Origin: Cryoendolithus antarcticus
Taxonomy: Eukaryota > Ascomycota > Dothideomycetes > Cladosporiales > Cladosporiaceae
Reading direction: 5' to 3'
NCBI GenBank assembly: GCA_002077065.1
Contig: NAJO01000130.1
Location: forward strand, 1 to 17,269
DNA length: 17,269 nucleotides
Shown here: positions 1 through 10,192 of the stretch, one piece after another
Layout: the number at the start of each line of letters is the position of its first letter
How positions within the stretch are numbered: position 1 is the first letter of the stretch
The notes under the pieces: generated by a model
What the model was told of the DNA's origin: nothing
Seen by the model: the letters and a program-made list of their open reading frames with translations, nothing else
Databases searched by the model: none
Position numbers and translations under genes: made by a program

Positions 1-1086
1 GGAATCGGCTTCTATCCCGACCTTAGTCCGATGCAGTGTGACCGTCACGATCAAGTCAAGAGGCACATCGGTCTACCCGAAGACAGCGCTTGCGGCTTGC
101 TAGGGTTCAGGTTCGCCATGACAGATTGCGCCTAGCCGCGGGTGGAGTCGAGAGGTGTGGCATGCGGGTGTGGGAGATTGCGATGCAAGTGGAGTGTGAA
201 GGGATTGCCCTGGGATGGGCGGGGTATGATGGTATTGTAGGAGATGAGGTTTCGAGGTAAGTAGAGACGCGGTGGAATTGCAGTGGTAGACCTTTGTGGC
301 TGCACGCAACCACCTGCTCCCTTGAACGGCTACGACGGGAACCTCGCTATGGACCAGTCTAGGCGCTGCTAAGCCATCCCCTCGAGTCGCACAGGCCGGC
401 TACATTGCCTTGACCGAACCATCCAAGCGAAAGAACGGAGAAGTGGATCTTGCCTCGCCGGAGTCGACACCGTCAGTGGCAAGGCAATCTGCGTCAATCG
501 TCGTCAATCTTGAATCTGTCTGTGCAGAAGATGCGCATCTGGCTTTTGGCCCAGCTCCGGGAGACTCCCATTATTATTCCTGCCGCTTCTTGTCTGCCCG
601 CACACACGAGATCCACATGAACCATCTGTCTGGTCCAGCACTGTATTTGACTACAAGCACAAATAATCCACTTCAGAGAAGTATGAGCAAGACCTAGGAT
701 CGGCAATCCCTAATCCCGTCCCATGTCTACACGCCCTCAAGGCCTAGTCAGGAAGTAGCGCGTGCCTATTACCCAGCCTCGACTACGTCTCCAGGGAATA
801 CACTAGGAGCTCACTCCGTTCCTGTACGAAGACAATAGAGACGCTACCCGGTCACGCATGCATATCTCGGACCACCTCCCACCTTTGTGCCACCAGCCGC
901 AGATCTTCTGGATCCACATCAATCGATACGATCTGTAGCGAATGTTCAGTATATCGTCATACCAGAGTAGGCGCTCTTCCATACCGGCCAGCCGTCTCTG
1001 CGATTTCATTCTCACCCGCTTCGGCGACCTGGACCGCTTTGCCTTACTCTCTCGCGGTGTACGCACACAGGCCTGGCCAGGAAGGC
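1..1086. other. No supported gene (upstream region)
   Basis: Short open frames occur on both strands here, but none has an ATG in good context together with protein-like composition or a recognisable family. The stretch at 410-697 begins at TTG and starts with a charged segment (KRKNGEVDLASPE), which could be a gene relic but is not enough to call. The last few hundred bases presumably hold the promoter and 5' UTR of the SAM/HMG gene that starts at 1087. I see no clear TATA box. Confidence 0.5.
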
Positions 1087-2545
1087 ATGGGATGTATCAT
1101 GGAGACGAGCGCGAACGACTTTTACGATTCGCTGAACACCATCGGTCTTGTGCAGTATCACGATGAGTTTGTTCGGGAGGCGTTTGATACCTGGGAGGTC
1201 CTGATCGATATCACGGAGTCTGATCTGTATGTTTGCTTCGTGACTCGAGCCCTTTGAGAAGCATGGAACTGACGCCAGATAGTGACGCGCTTGGAGTGAA
1301 ACTCGGTCACCGCAGGGTAGGTTCTCTCGCGACCTGCATCGAGGGGACGGCCGATCCCGTGCCCCGTTCTAAGTGACGGACTGAAATCGTTTAATGTAGA
1401 TATTGCAACGTGCGATCTCAGACTACAGGCGGAAGAACAGCTACGATGAGAGTTCTTATGACATGGTCGAGGAACAGAATGGGCTTCGCAAAGCCGATCC
1501 AGTGCTTGCTGTCGACGAAGATGCTAATGGAAATGGCGTCGCTCGTGTGAGCGTCAACGGCAAACGCCGGTATAAGCGCCACCCAAAGGTAAGTTGGATT
1601 GAATCCGCGGACTCATTCTAAGACTTTCCCATGAGCCGGGTCTATGCTGACTTGGGAAATGTAGGCCGACGAGTATGCTCCGGATCGACCGCCGTCCGCG
1701 TACGTACTATTCTCGAACCGTACGTATTTCTTCATCATGTTCCGAGGCACTTGCTGACAGCTTTGCAGAGACAAGAGCCGACCTCAAGGGGTCGGATCCC
1801 AGCTTCACCGAGATTGCCAAGACTGTCGGCGAGCGGTGGCGCGTGCTTGCCCAAGACGAAAAGGCGACTTACGAGAGTCGCAGCCAGGCAGCCAAAGACA
1901 AGTACTACTCTCAGCTGTCAGAGTACAAGAAGACGTCGAAATTTGCAGAGTACCAGATCTATCTGGCAGACTTCAAGGCGAAGCACGAGCCACCTCCTCC
2001 TGGTAAGCTCAAGCGACGCACATTCACCCCAGAGTACGCAACACTAACACACCCCAGGAGGCAAACGAAAGCGCGACGACAAGCTCTCATCCTTGACCTC
2101 ACGCTGCAGCAACGGCACAGACGCCGGCGCTAGCAGTCCCGAGAACTCTTACCTCCACGCCGAGAGCTCCCTCCACCCCCGCAGCTCCTTCGTCGAATTC
2201 CCTAGCAGCAGCAACACGCCAGATTTCAAACACCCCAAATACACGCCCTCGCAGAGCACCACGCGGCAATGCAACGCAGCCGCAGCAGACAGCTCCTCCA
2301 TCTCCCCTCGCCTGCCCAAACCCCGCTTCGCGCCCAAGCCCACCGCGGAACGCCAGAAACCCGCCACGTTGCCCCTGCTCCCGCCTTACAAAGAGACCGT
2401 CTGCGTCTCGGAATACGCTTTCACGACGCACATCAACCACCCTATGGCCATTATGTACAGCCAGTGCAGCAGGTTTTCGATCAAGCTCTTCAAGCATCAC
2501 GCCTTGGAAAGGCGTCAAGATCTAAGAAAAGACCGACAATATTGA
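1087..2545 (+). CDS. SAM-domain plus HMG-box protein (putative nuclear DNA-binding regulator), six exons
   Basis: Splicing the exons 1087-1226, 1283-1316, 1400-1588, 1665-1719, 1769-2002 and 2058-2545 gives one open frame of 379 residues. Every intron is GT..AG, 49-83 nt long, and several carry CTGAC or CTAAC branch sites. Residues about 8-66 look like a SAM domain (GLVQYHDEFV, then DTWEVLIDITESDLDALGV). After an acidic linker, residues about 119-192 form an HMG box (RPPSAYVLFSN, SFTEIAKTVGERW, then YESRSQAAKDKYYSQLSEY). A basic GGKRKRDD stretch follows and could be a nuclear signal. The rest is Ser/Pro-rich and disordered. SAM plus HMG-box proteins are a known filamentous-fungal combination; SAM would mediate protein contacts and the HMG box would bend DNA. 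The start is the first in-frame ATG before the SAM domain. The C-terminus is doubtful: from about 2431 the same bases, read in another frame, encode a CENP-B-type protein, so the native end was probably lost at that junction. Confidence 0.82.
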
Positions 2546-3167
2546 CAGATCTTGACCGTCAAAAGATTTGCCAACACGCGGAGCTGCGCCCACATAAGAA
2601 GCAAAAGGATCTTGCAGGTACGTGCCTTGAAATGCCTCAAACCACAGCGTTGATACTTGCGCAGATAGCTTTGGTGTCGATCGAAGGTACGGATGTAGCT
2701 GGCGTGCCTCAATCTGATGCTAAATAAGATAGTACCATCTCAAAGATCTTGCGACAGAAGGAGAAGTATCTGACACTGGACGATGCGTCCAAAGCGCGAC
2801 ACAAACGTGGGCAAGGTCGGTCACCAGACGTTGTACGGGCGCTGACGGTATGGGTTCGAAATCGGGTATGTGATCGAGCCAGAAGCTGCCGGGCTACAAC
2901 TAAGAATTGAGCCAGAAGGACAGGTGTAAACCTCTATCGGACGAGCTCATCATTGAACAAGCAAAGACATTTGCTGCAACAACACTTTCGCCGAGCAGTG
3001 TGGAAGACCTAGGAGTCGGGCGGCTTCAACGCTTCAAGGCGGGAAATGGTTTGGTGGACAGCTTCTCGACGGCTGATGACTTTCGAAATGCACCTCTTGC
3101 AGTATTCGCGTCGACATCTTCGCTGGAGCTGCAGCATGCACCAGACAACGAAAACTCTCAGCCCTAA
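2431..3167 (+). CDS. CENP-B/pogo-type helix-turn-helix DNA-binding protein, 5'-truncated, four exons
   Basis: Exons 2431-2617, 2665-2686, 2733-2865 and 2916-3167 join into one frame across three GT..AG introns of 47, 46 and 50 nt. The product has a basic lead (RSKKRPTILTDLDRQKI), an HTH (KKQKDLADSFGVDRSTISKI, the small exon supplying SFGVDR), a spacer (LRQKEKYLTLDD), then a second CENP-B/Tc5-type HTH (RALTVWVRN, LSDELIIEQAKTFAATTL, LQRFKAGNGL). This is the layout of CENP-B, Abp1 and pogo/Fot transposase N-termini. No DDE catalytic part follows, so it resembles the host-type fungal HTH proteins rather than a transposase. Family-like sequence starts at HQPPYGHYVQPVQQ (2431), inside the last exon of the SAM/HMG gene but in another frame. 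The longer N-terminus I would expect is missing. An ATG at 2269 in this frame could start translation. A TAA at 3165 ends the frame, yet low-complexity Ser/Pro coding sequence continues in frame beyond it, so the C-terminus may also be cut. It could be a recent pseudogene. Confidence 0.65.
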
Positions 3168-4043
3168 CATTCTTGCGACGATCTCGTCTTGTCGAGTCCA
3201 GACCGATCGCAGACCTCCCCCATGTCAACCGACAGGACACCTCGACGAGCGACGCGGCATCTCCCGTGTCCTTCGCCTTTCCACCACTGCAAGGAAGTGT
3301 ATGCCCAGCTGGGAATCCGGATCTGCTGTTGCGCAACTGCACTGCAGCGTGTCTAGCGCCATGGACAACCTCACAATCCTTAGTACTTGGTTTTGATTGC
3401 TCAGCGACAGACACACACCTTCTAATGGCACTGGCCACAAATGACCAGACTGTAGGTTAGGCCGTCCCGCTGCAGCCACATTGTCGTATGTGAGTGACTC
3501 TGCGCGGGGCGTCCCGTAGTACCAGCTGAGTCAGCAACTTCTTCCTTGTGCTCCACAGCTCGGGGCTGGACATGCAGCGAATTTCTATCGAGTCTGAAAG
3601 GTCTCCCTATCCAAAAATAGATAATGATACTCTGTACAGCATAATGACTGATGTTCGTAGCTACACCACCACAGACGAGAGTCCGTATTCTGGAGATTTC
3701 GGGGATGCTATGTGCTGTGTAGAGGCGCATCAGGCGCGAAGGCTACGAATAATATTGCAACCACCACTCCACTAGCGAAGCGCCGGCGTTTATGCATCCA
3801 CTGCGCACGCTATGTAGCCTGACGTGACGCACAGGCGGATCCCAGCCGTTTCATGTGCCATCAATACATCCGTCGCGCTAATATAACAAGTCGAACGATG
3901 CCATCGACCGACTCCTGTATTTTCACTCGCTACTTTCAAGTTTCAAGCCACTGTCCGCACTAAGAAGCCAAGCATATTCGTTAGGTGGGTGCCGTGCGAA
4001 TGCTCTAGACAGAGGATCCAACGATACTCATCTTCACTATAGT
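3168..4043 (+). other. Decayed 3' tail of the CENP-B-type gene, then intergenic sequence
   Basis: Directly after the TAA at 3165-3167 the same frame reads DDLVLSSPDRSQTSPMSTDR, and a neighbouring frame then reads SDAASPVSFAFPPLQ. That Ser/Pro-rich style fits the disordered tail of this HTH family, so about 3168-3300 is probably former coding sequence with a stop and a frameshift. From about 3400 to 4043 I see no convincing gene. The 5' side of the next gene lies here, with a weak TATA-like stretch (taatataac) near 3879-3887. Confidence 0.35.
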
Positions 4044-4483
4044 ATGGGTGTCCTCGAGAAAACGCTCAGTGCAATCCGACAACGCGCGCAGGCCTCAAAG
4101 TCAATCCTCCAAGCGCTCAAGACAGGCCATAATGAGGGCAGCAGGGCAGCACCAGCACGCAGCACCCGCAACGACGCCCAGATCGGAGGTCGACTCGACT
4201 GGGATCCAAGTTCACTAAAAATGGTCAACAATACCAGAACGTGAATTTCCAGCTCAACAAAGAAGCCGATGATAATTCGATCAAACAGCTGGTCAAGAAG
4301 AACGGAACGCACAAGAAATATGCCGAGGTGGCTGTGCCCGTCTCTGATCCACAGGTGCCCACTGAGACGGTGGAGGGCGGCAAGAAAGTGAAGCTGAGCG
4401 ACAAAGAAATCGCAGCCGCAAAGGAAAGGGAATTGGCGAACAGAAGGGACAAGATGTTCAAAGATCTGGACGACGCTCTTTAG
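4044..4483 (+). CDS. Small charged hypothetical protein, frame changes in the middle
   Basis: An ATG at 4044 opens a basic helical segment (MGVLEKTLSAIRQRAQASKS) that runs to a TGA at 4242. Clear coding sequence continues in another frame from about 4202 to the TAG at 4481: SKFTKNGQQYQNVNFQLNKE, then a Pro/Val/Thr linker and a highly charged helix (LSDKEIAAAKERELANRRDK). I do not recognise the family. The two halves may be exons of one gene: GT candidates at 4069 and 4100 and several CAG acceptors between 4142 and 4188 exist, but no pair is compelling. Otherwise the change reflects a frameshift mutation. The charged C-terminal helix suggests a small coiled-coil or RNA/protein-binding factor, which is only a guess. 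The gene is on the same strand as its neighbours, with about 450 nt to the next one. Confidence 0.4.
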
Positions 4484-4937
4484 GCGAGGAAGATAAACTG
4501 TCTGTCGCAGGTGTATGCCCTATGTGAGTGTATGGATAGCTTGTAGAGGAGTCTAGTTGGCAGTGTTAGCATATGTATAGACAGGTATTTGGTACTTGTG
4601 TTAGCACGGTTGTGGATGATTGCGCGTATGCGATGGCGTCTGTGTCGAGACCGGCACTACGTGTATGTAAATAGGCGTCTGTGGGGTGCTCTATTGCCAG
4701 CCATTGTGCTGATCTCACAGGCGCAGTCTGTTATTTTTAAGATGCGTCTTCGAATACCTGAACAAGAGTTCAAATGCCTAGAAAGCTCAGAAAGTCACGT
4801 GCTGCATTAGTCACGCGCGGCGTTTCGCGTGGGCCAGTCACGGCTCGCAAGGCGAACAACCCCTGCATGAACTCACATTAGGCATATTCCATTCTGAACA
4901 ACACATACATGTCGCCGATGAAGTTCAAGACAGTGCA
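4484..4937. other. Intergenic: 3' side of the small gene and promoter side of the AIM9-like gene
   Basis: The open frame at 4589-4810 lacks any protein-like signal. Upstream ATGs at 4909 and 4920 lie in frames that do not reach the kinase, so they could act as short upstream ORFs, or the true 5' end may contain an unrecognised intron. Confidence 0.4.
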
Positions 4938-6649
4938 ATGTCTATCCGGAGCAGGATGTCTACAATCCTTCACAGACGTACACGTACCGACTGGAATCAG
5001 CATGCCGACTTCTTCCACTTCACTCGAGGACGTTTCGTTAGCAAAGAAGCGGAGCAAATGGCACAACGACATATCAAATTCGATATGGGCCAGCTCTGTA
5101 AGATCGCTGGGGATGCCGTTGGTAAGCAGTGCATCAACGTCGAGAAGTTTGCCGACGGCATGTACAACAAAGCCTTTCTACTTACTATGGATGACAACGA
5201 GCAAGTCGTGGCAAAGGTCCCGAACCCGAACGCCGGCCTGCCTCATTTCACGACCGCCAGCGAGGTGGCTACAATGGACCTGGTAGCTTTGATGGCTCGC
5301 GTATCTTGCATTTTACCATCTAACGAGTCTTAGATGCGCAACACCATGAAGACCCCAGCGCCTCAAGTGCTCGCTTGGGATTCTAGCGACGAGAACGCCG
5401 TCAAGGCCGAATACATCATCATGGAAAAGGCGAAAGGTGTCCAGCTAGGAACCGTCTGGCCTACAATGGACAGTGGCCAGAAGGTTCAAGTCATCAGGGC
5501 GATTGCGAGACACCAACGGGCTTGGTCGAGGATCTCCTTCAGCCGCATTGGCAGCCTTTACTACACGAAAGACTTGCCAACTACTAACCTCGCGGGTCCG
5601 GTCTTCTTCGACGACTCAGGCAAGCCAGCCACTGATTCAAAGTTCGCGATCGGACCGGTCATGGGAAGAGAATGGATTGACTTTGGTAGGGCGAACATTG
5701 ACTGCGATAGAGGACCTTGTGAGTGTTGCTGAGTTTTTGCCGATGGAGGTCCCACTGACGTACACCGTTAGGGACATCAGTAGAGAGCTACAGGCGAGCA
5801 GTGTTAGAACGAGACATGCAGGCTGCTCGAAGCCTCGGCGCACTGCCAAGGCCCTTCTCGATGCTCTGCGGCCCCTCGCTCTACCAGCCTACCCGGGAGA
5901 AGAAACTCTTTGCATGCGTAGCTGCTCTTCAAGTCTTGCCTCGCATCCTGCCTCCGGAGCAGTGGGCATCTACTTCTCACATGTGGCATGATGACTTACA
6001 CGAAGAGAACATCTTCGTCGACGCCGATGACCCTACTGTGATCATGGCGATCATCGACTGGCAGTCGACGTATATTGTGCCCCTGTTTGACCACACCATG
6101 ATTCCAGGATTCTTGGATTACGATGGGCCAGTCGTGCAGGGCATGGAACGACCTAAGCCTCCGCCACTCCCAGAAGTAATGGACCCGAAAGAGAAAGCCG
6201 CTGCTTTGAAACTGTACGATGAGCAAATCCTGGTGTCTGGCTATAAGCATATGCTGGAAAGCAACATCAAGCCTGTCTTCGATGCAGTCATGTACGAGGA
6301 GTCCGAAATATCCGGTGTCTTGAGTGCATCCCGAAATTTGTTTGAGGTCGGTGAAGCATACTGCCTGGGCTCCATCACTGCACTAGAGAGTTCGCCAGTT
6401 CAATTCTCCGAAGCCGAGCTGGCGAAAATCCAAGAAGACGTGGAGAAAACCGCGGCAAGTATGAATGCCATGAACGTCATCAAAGACGCTTTGGGGCCTT
6501 TGTTTCCGGAAAAGGGATGTGTTCGACCGGATCAGTATGACGATTCGAAAGCGGCATTGCGAAGAGTGAAACACCAGGTCATCGAAGATTTCTCGAGATC
6601 GGCCGAGGATCGTCGCATTTGGGAAGAGGTGTGGCCATTCGACGATTGA
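4938..6649 (+). CDS. AIM9/FMP29-like mitochondrial protein of the APH (aminoglycoside phosphotransferase) kinase fold
   Basis: Three exons, 4938-5282, 5334-5718 and 5772-6649, give 535 residues. The introns are 51 and 53 nt; the second splits a Trp codon, giving RGPW. The basic N-terminus (RSRMSTILHRRTR) looks like a mitochondrial presequence. It is followed by the FFHFTRGRFVSKEAEQMAQR and FADGMYNKAFLLTMDDNEQVVAKVP segments that start the kinase fold, with Lys93 the likely ATP-binding lysine. The ASEVATMDL/MRNTMKTPAPQVLAW join across intron 1 is typical of AIM9 relatives. In exon 3 the catalytic loop WHDDLHEENIF carries Asp318 and Asn323, and IIDW carries Asp339, the metal-binding aspartate. 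The C-terminal third is helical. No stop, frameshift or missing key residue is seen, so the gene looks intact. The yeast relative, AIM9, is a mitochondrial protein of unclear substrate, so a small-molecule or protein kinase role is inferred from the fold only. Confidence 0.85.
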
Positions 6650-7440
6650 GGTTCGCAATCACAATCGGTCGACTACCATGACTCTGATTGCCATGTAGTG
6701 TCATTCACGGAGCCTTGCGGTGCCACACGCGGCTCTGCTTCTGCATTCGTCGACAGTCACGGCGGTAGGATCTGAACAAGGGACGACACCATGGTCTGGT
6801 CCACAGCAGTTGAAGAATCAGGGTCAGCGCGAGGGGGAGAAGCACGTAGCCATGACCAACTTCCGCGCACCAAGTCAGCAGGAGCTGAAGGCACTCAACG
6901 CAACGGAGTCAAAGTCTCTTTTAGTTCAATTGACGCTGAAGCCCCCATTGGAAGAGCATAGAGTTGGATTGACGAATATAGAAGAGATCCTTCCAACACT
7001 GATTCTACCAATTTCTGCATCCTCTTCAGTCTTGATACCAAGTAATATACTCGGTCCTGCACCACGCGCCTGAGTGGGTTAGGCATCATACATAGCTGCG
7101 CTCCTATCGCAGTTGCACCAGCAGTAAAATTTGCTAGTACTAAAATCAGAAGTGCTAGTAGTCTGGTATTTCGCAAACCTCTCTGATAGTATAATGTGGA
7201 GATGTGCTCATATACACTAGCTGGAATGCTAGTAGAGGGCTAGCAGTGCTCTCCAATGGACGAGATTGCGGTTGTTGTAAGCCTTTGACCCCCTTATTCG
7301 GCAAACCCCATAAACGCAGCCACGCTTACGCCACCCCTGACTCGTCCCCCCAAAACCGTCCCGCGCACACGAACGCCCAATTAAAATCGCGATTCGGATC
7401 CACTAACCGCGAATGGAGCCACCACCGCTTTCCCTCATCC
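6650..7440. other. No supported gene; partly AT-rich stretch with repeated GCTAGTA words
   Basis: The open frame at 6720-7073 starts at GTG. It contains a plausible ATG at 6853 (MTNFRAPSQQELKALNATES), but no family is recognisable. On the opposite strand 6895-7176 begins at TTG with a hydrophobic run (LLALLILVLANFTAGA) that mimics a signal peptide; without an ATG I do not call it. Between 7128 and 7245 the word GCTAGTA or a close variant recurs four times, and base composition changes to C-rich after about 7265, where the SMP-30 relic begins to come into view. Confidence 0.4.
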
Positions 7441-7803
7441 ATGTCCGGCCGCGGAGCCCACACATCTCCCTCGCGCTCCCACCAGCTCGCCAGTACTGAC
7501 CTCCTCGAGCAAAAACCCGCCGCCCTCCTTCTCAACAATCGCCTCTTCACCTAAAGCCTCAACGCCACCGCGGCAGCCTTCATCACCACCGATCCCCACC
7601 ACGGCGACGTCTGGCTTGGCACGGACGAAGGCGTCGAAGTCTGGAGTGCCGAGACCGCGGAGCTATCGGGCAAGATTTTGGTCGATAAGGCGGCAGCGAG
7701 CGGCGTGGACGGCGGGAAAGGCCGAATGCAGGGCGTGAGTAAGTTGGTGTTTGTTAGTGACTGCGAGGCCTTCACACGTCCTGCAGATCGTCGAGCACAT
7801 TGA
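7441..7803 (+). pseudogene. SMP-30/gluconolactonase-like fragment with an in-frame stop
   Basis: The frame from the ATG at 7441 reads LLEQKPAALLLNNRLFT, meets a TAA at 7552-7554, and continues as TTDPHHGDVWLGTDEGVEVW, GKILVDKAA and GVSKLVF. The order NNRLF, then D..GDVW.GT.EGVEVW, then GKI, then a xxKLVF strand fits the last blades of SMP-30/gluconolactonase-type six-bladed propellers (lactone hydrolases). The N-terminal blades and the catalytic acidic residues are not present, and the expected PDG motif has become AAF. A TGA ends the frame at 7801. A single C-to-T change in a CAA codon would produce the TAA. It lies 12 nt before the DUF6594 gene start, so that gene's promoter overlaps this relic. 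The family call rests on motif memory, not an alignment. Confidence 0.5.
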
Positions 7804-7815
7804 AGCTGCAAGATC

Positions 7816-8885
7816 ATGAGACTTCGCAACCGCGGCACAGAGAACATGCCAGAGCCACCTCCTCGGTCCTGTCCAGGTTTCGCAGAGATCTCGGCCTTTC
7901 TTTCCATGGAAGAGGAGAAAGAAGGAGGACTCTCCCGTCGATTTAGATCGCTCAGCACGCGGAACATCATGTACATGCAGGCAGAACTTGCTTATATGGA
8001 GTCACGGATGCTCGAACTCGACCACAAGGATTTGATTGCGATAGACTCACCAGATGTCACCAAGAGCACCAACACACTGCAACGGGTCCGTGACTGGAAT
8101 TCTCTTGTCGATCAGCCGGATCGCTTCAATCTTGTCAAAGAATGTCGGGAGCTGATCAAGAAGTACCGTAAGTGAGCGAAAATTGATTGACTCATCCGGG
8201 TAGTCACCCCTTTGCTTAATCTCAATTACGATATTATATGACGTGCGAAGTCACTGATTACGTTTGCTGGCCTGTAATAACATTGATGTCTCAGATGAAG
8301 CAGTCCTACTTGACTCTAAGATCGCACAGATACCGTCGCCATCTAGCCTGTACTTTCAGACAGTCCAAAGATTTGTGGGAGGATTGCAGGATACAGTCTA
8401 CATGCCAGGAGGAAATTTCGACGCAATTTCTCGACATGAGTGTTTAGTTACCCACACCATACCAGAGGCGGATCGTCACACCCGACTCATCAGCAGTATG
8501 ATCACTCACAGCGGGTTGTCGCTTTTCCAGGTATACGTTGGCCTCAGCTACCTTCGTTAGCTCCTCACTGACATGCTGGCTCAAGGCCCACAGGAGCGTA
8601 CCACGCTCCTGGGATCACATACAGTTCTACTCGGACGAAGTTGTTCAGAACATTGCTGCAGTGCTCTCTGTGGAACTCGCAGCGGGTTTCATGATTGGTG
8701 GTATTGCTGCTCTTGACTTTGTTGCTAAAGAAAGGAAAGGGCTTCGGCTAGGTGTTCTGGCGTCTTTCACAATCTGTTTTGCCATCATCGTCGGGATATT
8801 TACGAATGCGAGAAGAACAGAGCTATTTGGTGCTACTGCAGCATTCGCGGCCGTCTTGGTCGTTTATGTAGGTAGTGGTTCTTAA
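7816..8885 (+). CDS. DUF6594 family membrane protein, three exons
   Basis: Exons 7816-8167, 8295-8530 and 8586-8885 give 295 residues. Intron 1 (127 nt) splits a His codon to give KKYHEAVLLDSKIAQ. Intron 2 (55 nt) has a CTGAC branch site and uses the AG at 8584-8585; the next AG at 8593 would break the frame. The N-terminal part (GFAEISAFLS, RRFRSLSTRNIMYMQAELAYMESRMLELD) is the conserved soluble helical region of DUF6594 proteins. Three hydrophobic segments follow at residues about 219-242, 250-269 and 275-292, ending with the typical ARRTELFGATAAFAAVLVVYVG. DUF6594 proteins are expanded in filamentous ascomycetes and have no settled function. The second Met (residue 11) could also be the start. 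No disabling change was seen, so the gene is probably intact. Confidence 0.85.
8591..8611. repeat. Perfect 9-bp inverted repeat with a 3-nt loop inside DUF6594 exon 3
   Basis: CAGGAGCGT (8591-8599) and ACGCTCCTG (8603-8611) flank ACC. The hairpin begins 5 nt into exon 3 and covers the competing AG at 8592-8593, so in pre-mRNA it could hide that acceptor and favour the one at 8585. The regulatory reading is inference. Confidence 0.5.
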
Positions 8886-10192
8886 CTTGTACCAGTTCCA
8901 GAGTGAGCACTAAGTTGTTATCGAAAACGAGACGGAGAGCTGGTCCGACCTTGATGCAACACGCACATGCATCTTCAATATTCGTTCTGGTACTTAAAGG
9001 TACTCATCATCGTACACAATATCGGACGTACTCTGCCTACGACTAGCAGGACTGAACATATATTTACAGGTGCTGTGACTTCTACGTGATAGTTATGGCT
9101 TTTGAATAGTTCGTAGAGAGCTATCTGACGGAGCAATGATTGTCGAAGAGCGGAGTCGCTGTCCGCGTCTCAGTGCGACGATTTACACCGCTCGTGACGG
9201 CGTTAAATAGTCATCGTTGCTCTTCGCTGTAGGCCCGTGGTCATGCTATAGTAATGCTGTGAACCGGCCTCCAATTTCTGACGTGTTTTCGTGTGGCTCT
9301 AAGCAGATCAGCGCACGGTTTGGCGTTATGATGCGTGACCGTGGGGTAATCGTTCCGAGACAGCAGTCACAGTACAGTATAATCAATATATATAAATTCT
9401 CTAGATTAAGTATATAGCTTTTGTAGAAATGCTATATAAGTTCCGTAGAGTTGATATACATGTTCTATAAGAGCACCATAAACATCATGTATACTCTAGT
9501 TCATTGCTATATATGTTGCGAAGTGAAATGCGAGATGCTAAGAGAGACACTCCAATCACCGCTTACTGTATACTTACACTTTCCCTTTGTCTACGTATCT
9601 TCGAGGATCTGCCATGTTGTAGTAAAGTAATTAAATTTGGTTGTAGTAAGCGCGCTAGTAGCAAGATTGTGACTCACCACTTGAGGTTTCAACTCACATC
9701 ACCCCGCATAATCATTGTAGATGTGGCGCGAGAAATCACGTGATGAAGCTAGTGAGTCATCTTACCCTCTCTGTCTCGCAACGGGGTGCGTCTCGGTACG
9801 CAAGGACGGACGTTACATGCTACCTACTGATACGGGTAACTTGATGCCTCAGACTTCACTAAGATGCACGAACCGGTGCTGCGCCACGCAAATGACGAAA
9901 AGCGGATCAGCCTCTAGATCAGGTCGGATGCGACTTGCAACGAACGTTACAGCTTCATGCCACCTCACCCTGAAGTCCTAAAACTTGATGCCATGGATTC
10001 GTAGTCATTTGGAGACGTCTTTGGTCTTATATGTGATATGCGGATTTGTAAGGATGTTGAGTTTCGTCGTCGCAGGGTGGGTGGCTTTGGCTGCTCAAAG
10101 TCAATGGTCCGCTTTTGTTGACATGCGCGTGTGCGCCTCCCTCCATTTCCAATCTCGAGATCAAACCTGCACTTCATGCGCTGCATCACGCT
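8886..10192. other. Gene-poor stretch with an AT-rich patch
   Basis: No open frame here has ATG context, length and composition that suggest a gene. From about 9361 to 9520 the sequence is visibly rich in TATA-like and CTATATA words (for example tataatcaatatatataa), unlike the GC-balanced flanks. This could be a decayed repeat or an RIP-hit remnant, but I see no terminal repeats or target duplication. Frames at 9721-9981 and 9985-10269 are low quality. Confidence 0.45.

Noticed and set aside
2099..2518. Long minus-strand open frame (139 residues), rich in Gly, Ala and Val
   Set aside because: It is the reverse of the Ser/Pro-rich, GC-rich last exon of the SAM/HMG gene; its composition is a shadow of that coding sequence.
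2845..2870. GGTTCGAAATC resembling a tRNA T-arm
   Set aside because: It codes for the VWVRN segment of the CENP-B-type gene and no acceptor or anticodon arm fits around it.
5473..5991. Plus-strand 172-residue open frame inside the AIM9-like gene
   Set aside because: It overlaps exons 2 and 3 and intron 2 in another frame; the spliced kinase frame carries all conserved motifs.
6895..7176. Minus-strand frame beginning with a signal-peptide-like hydrophobic run
   Set aside because: It starts at TTG with no ATG nearby, and the hydrophobic residues come from repeated CTAGTA words in an AT-rich stretch.
7551..7976. Minus-strand open frame opposite the SMP-30 relic and the DUF6594 start
   Set aside because: The plus-strand frames have recognisable motifs; this one is Ser-rich shadow.
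9138..9232. Inverted CGAAGAGC / GCTCTTCG words about 80 bp apart
   Set aside because: Eight-base arms at that distance are expected by chance, and no further pairing or target duplication is seen.
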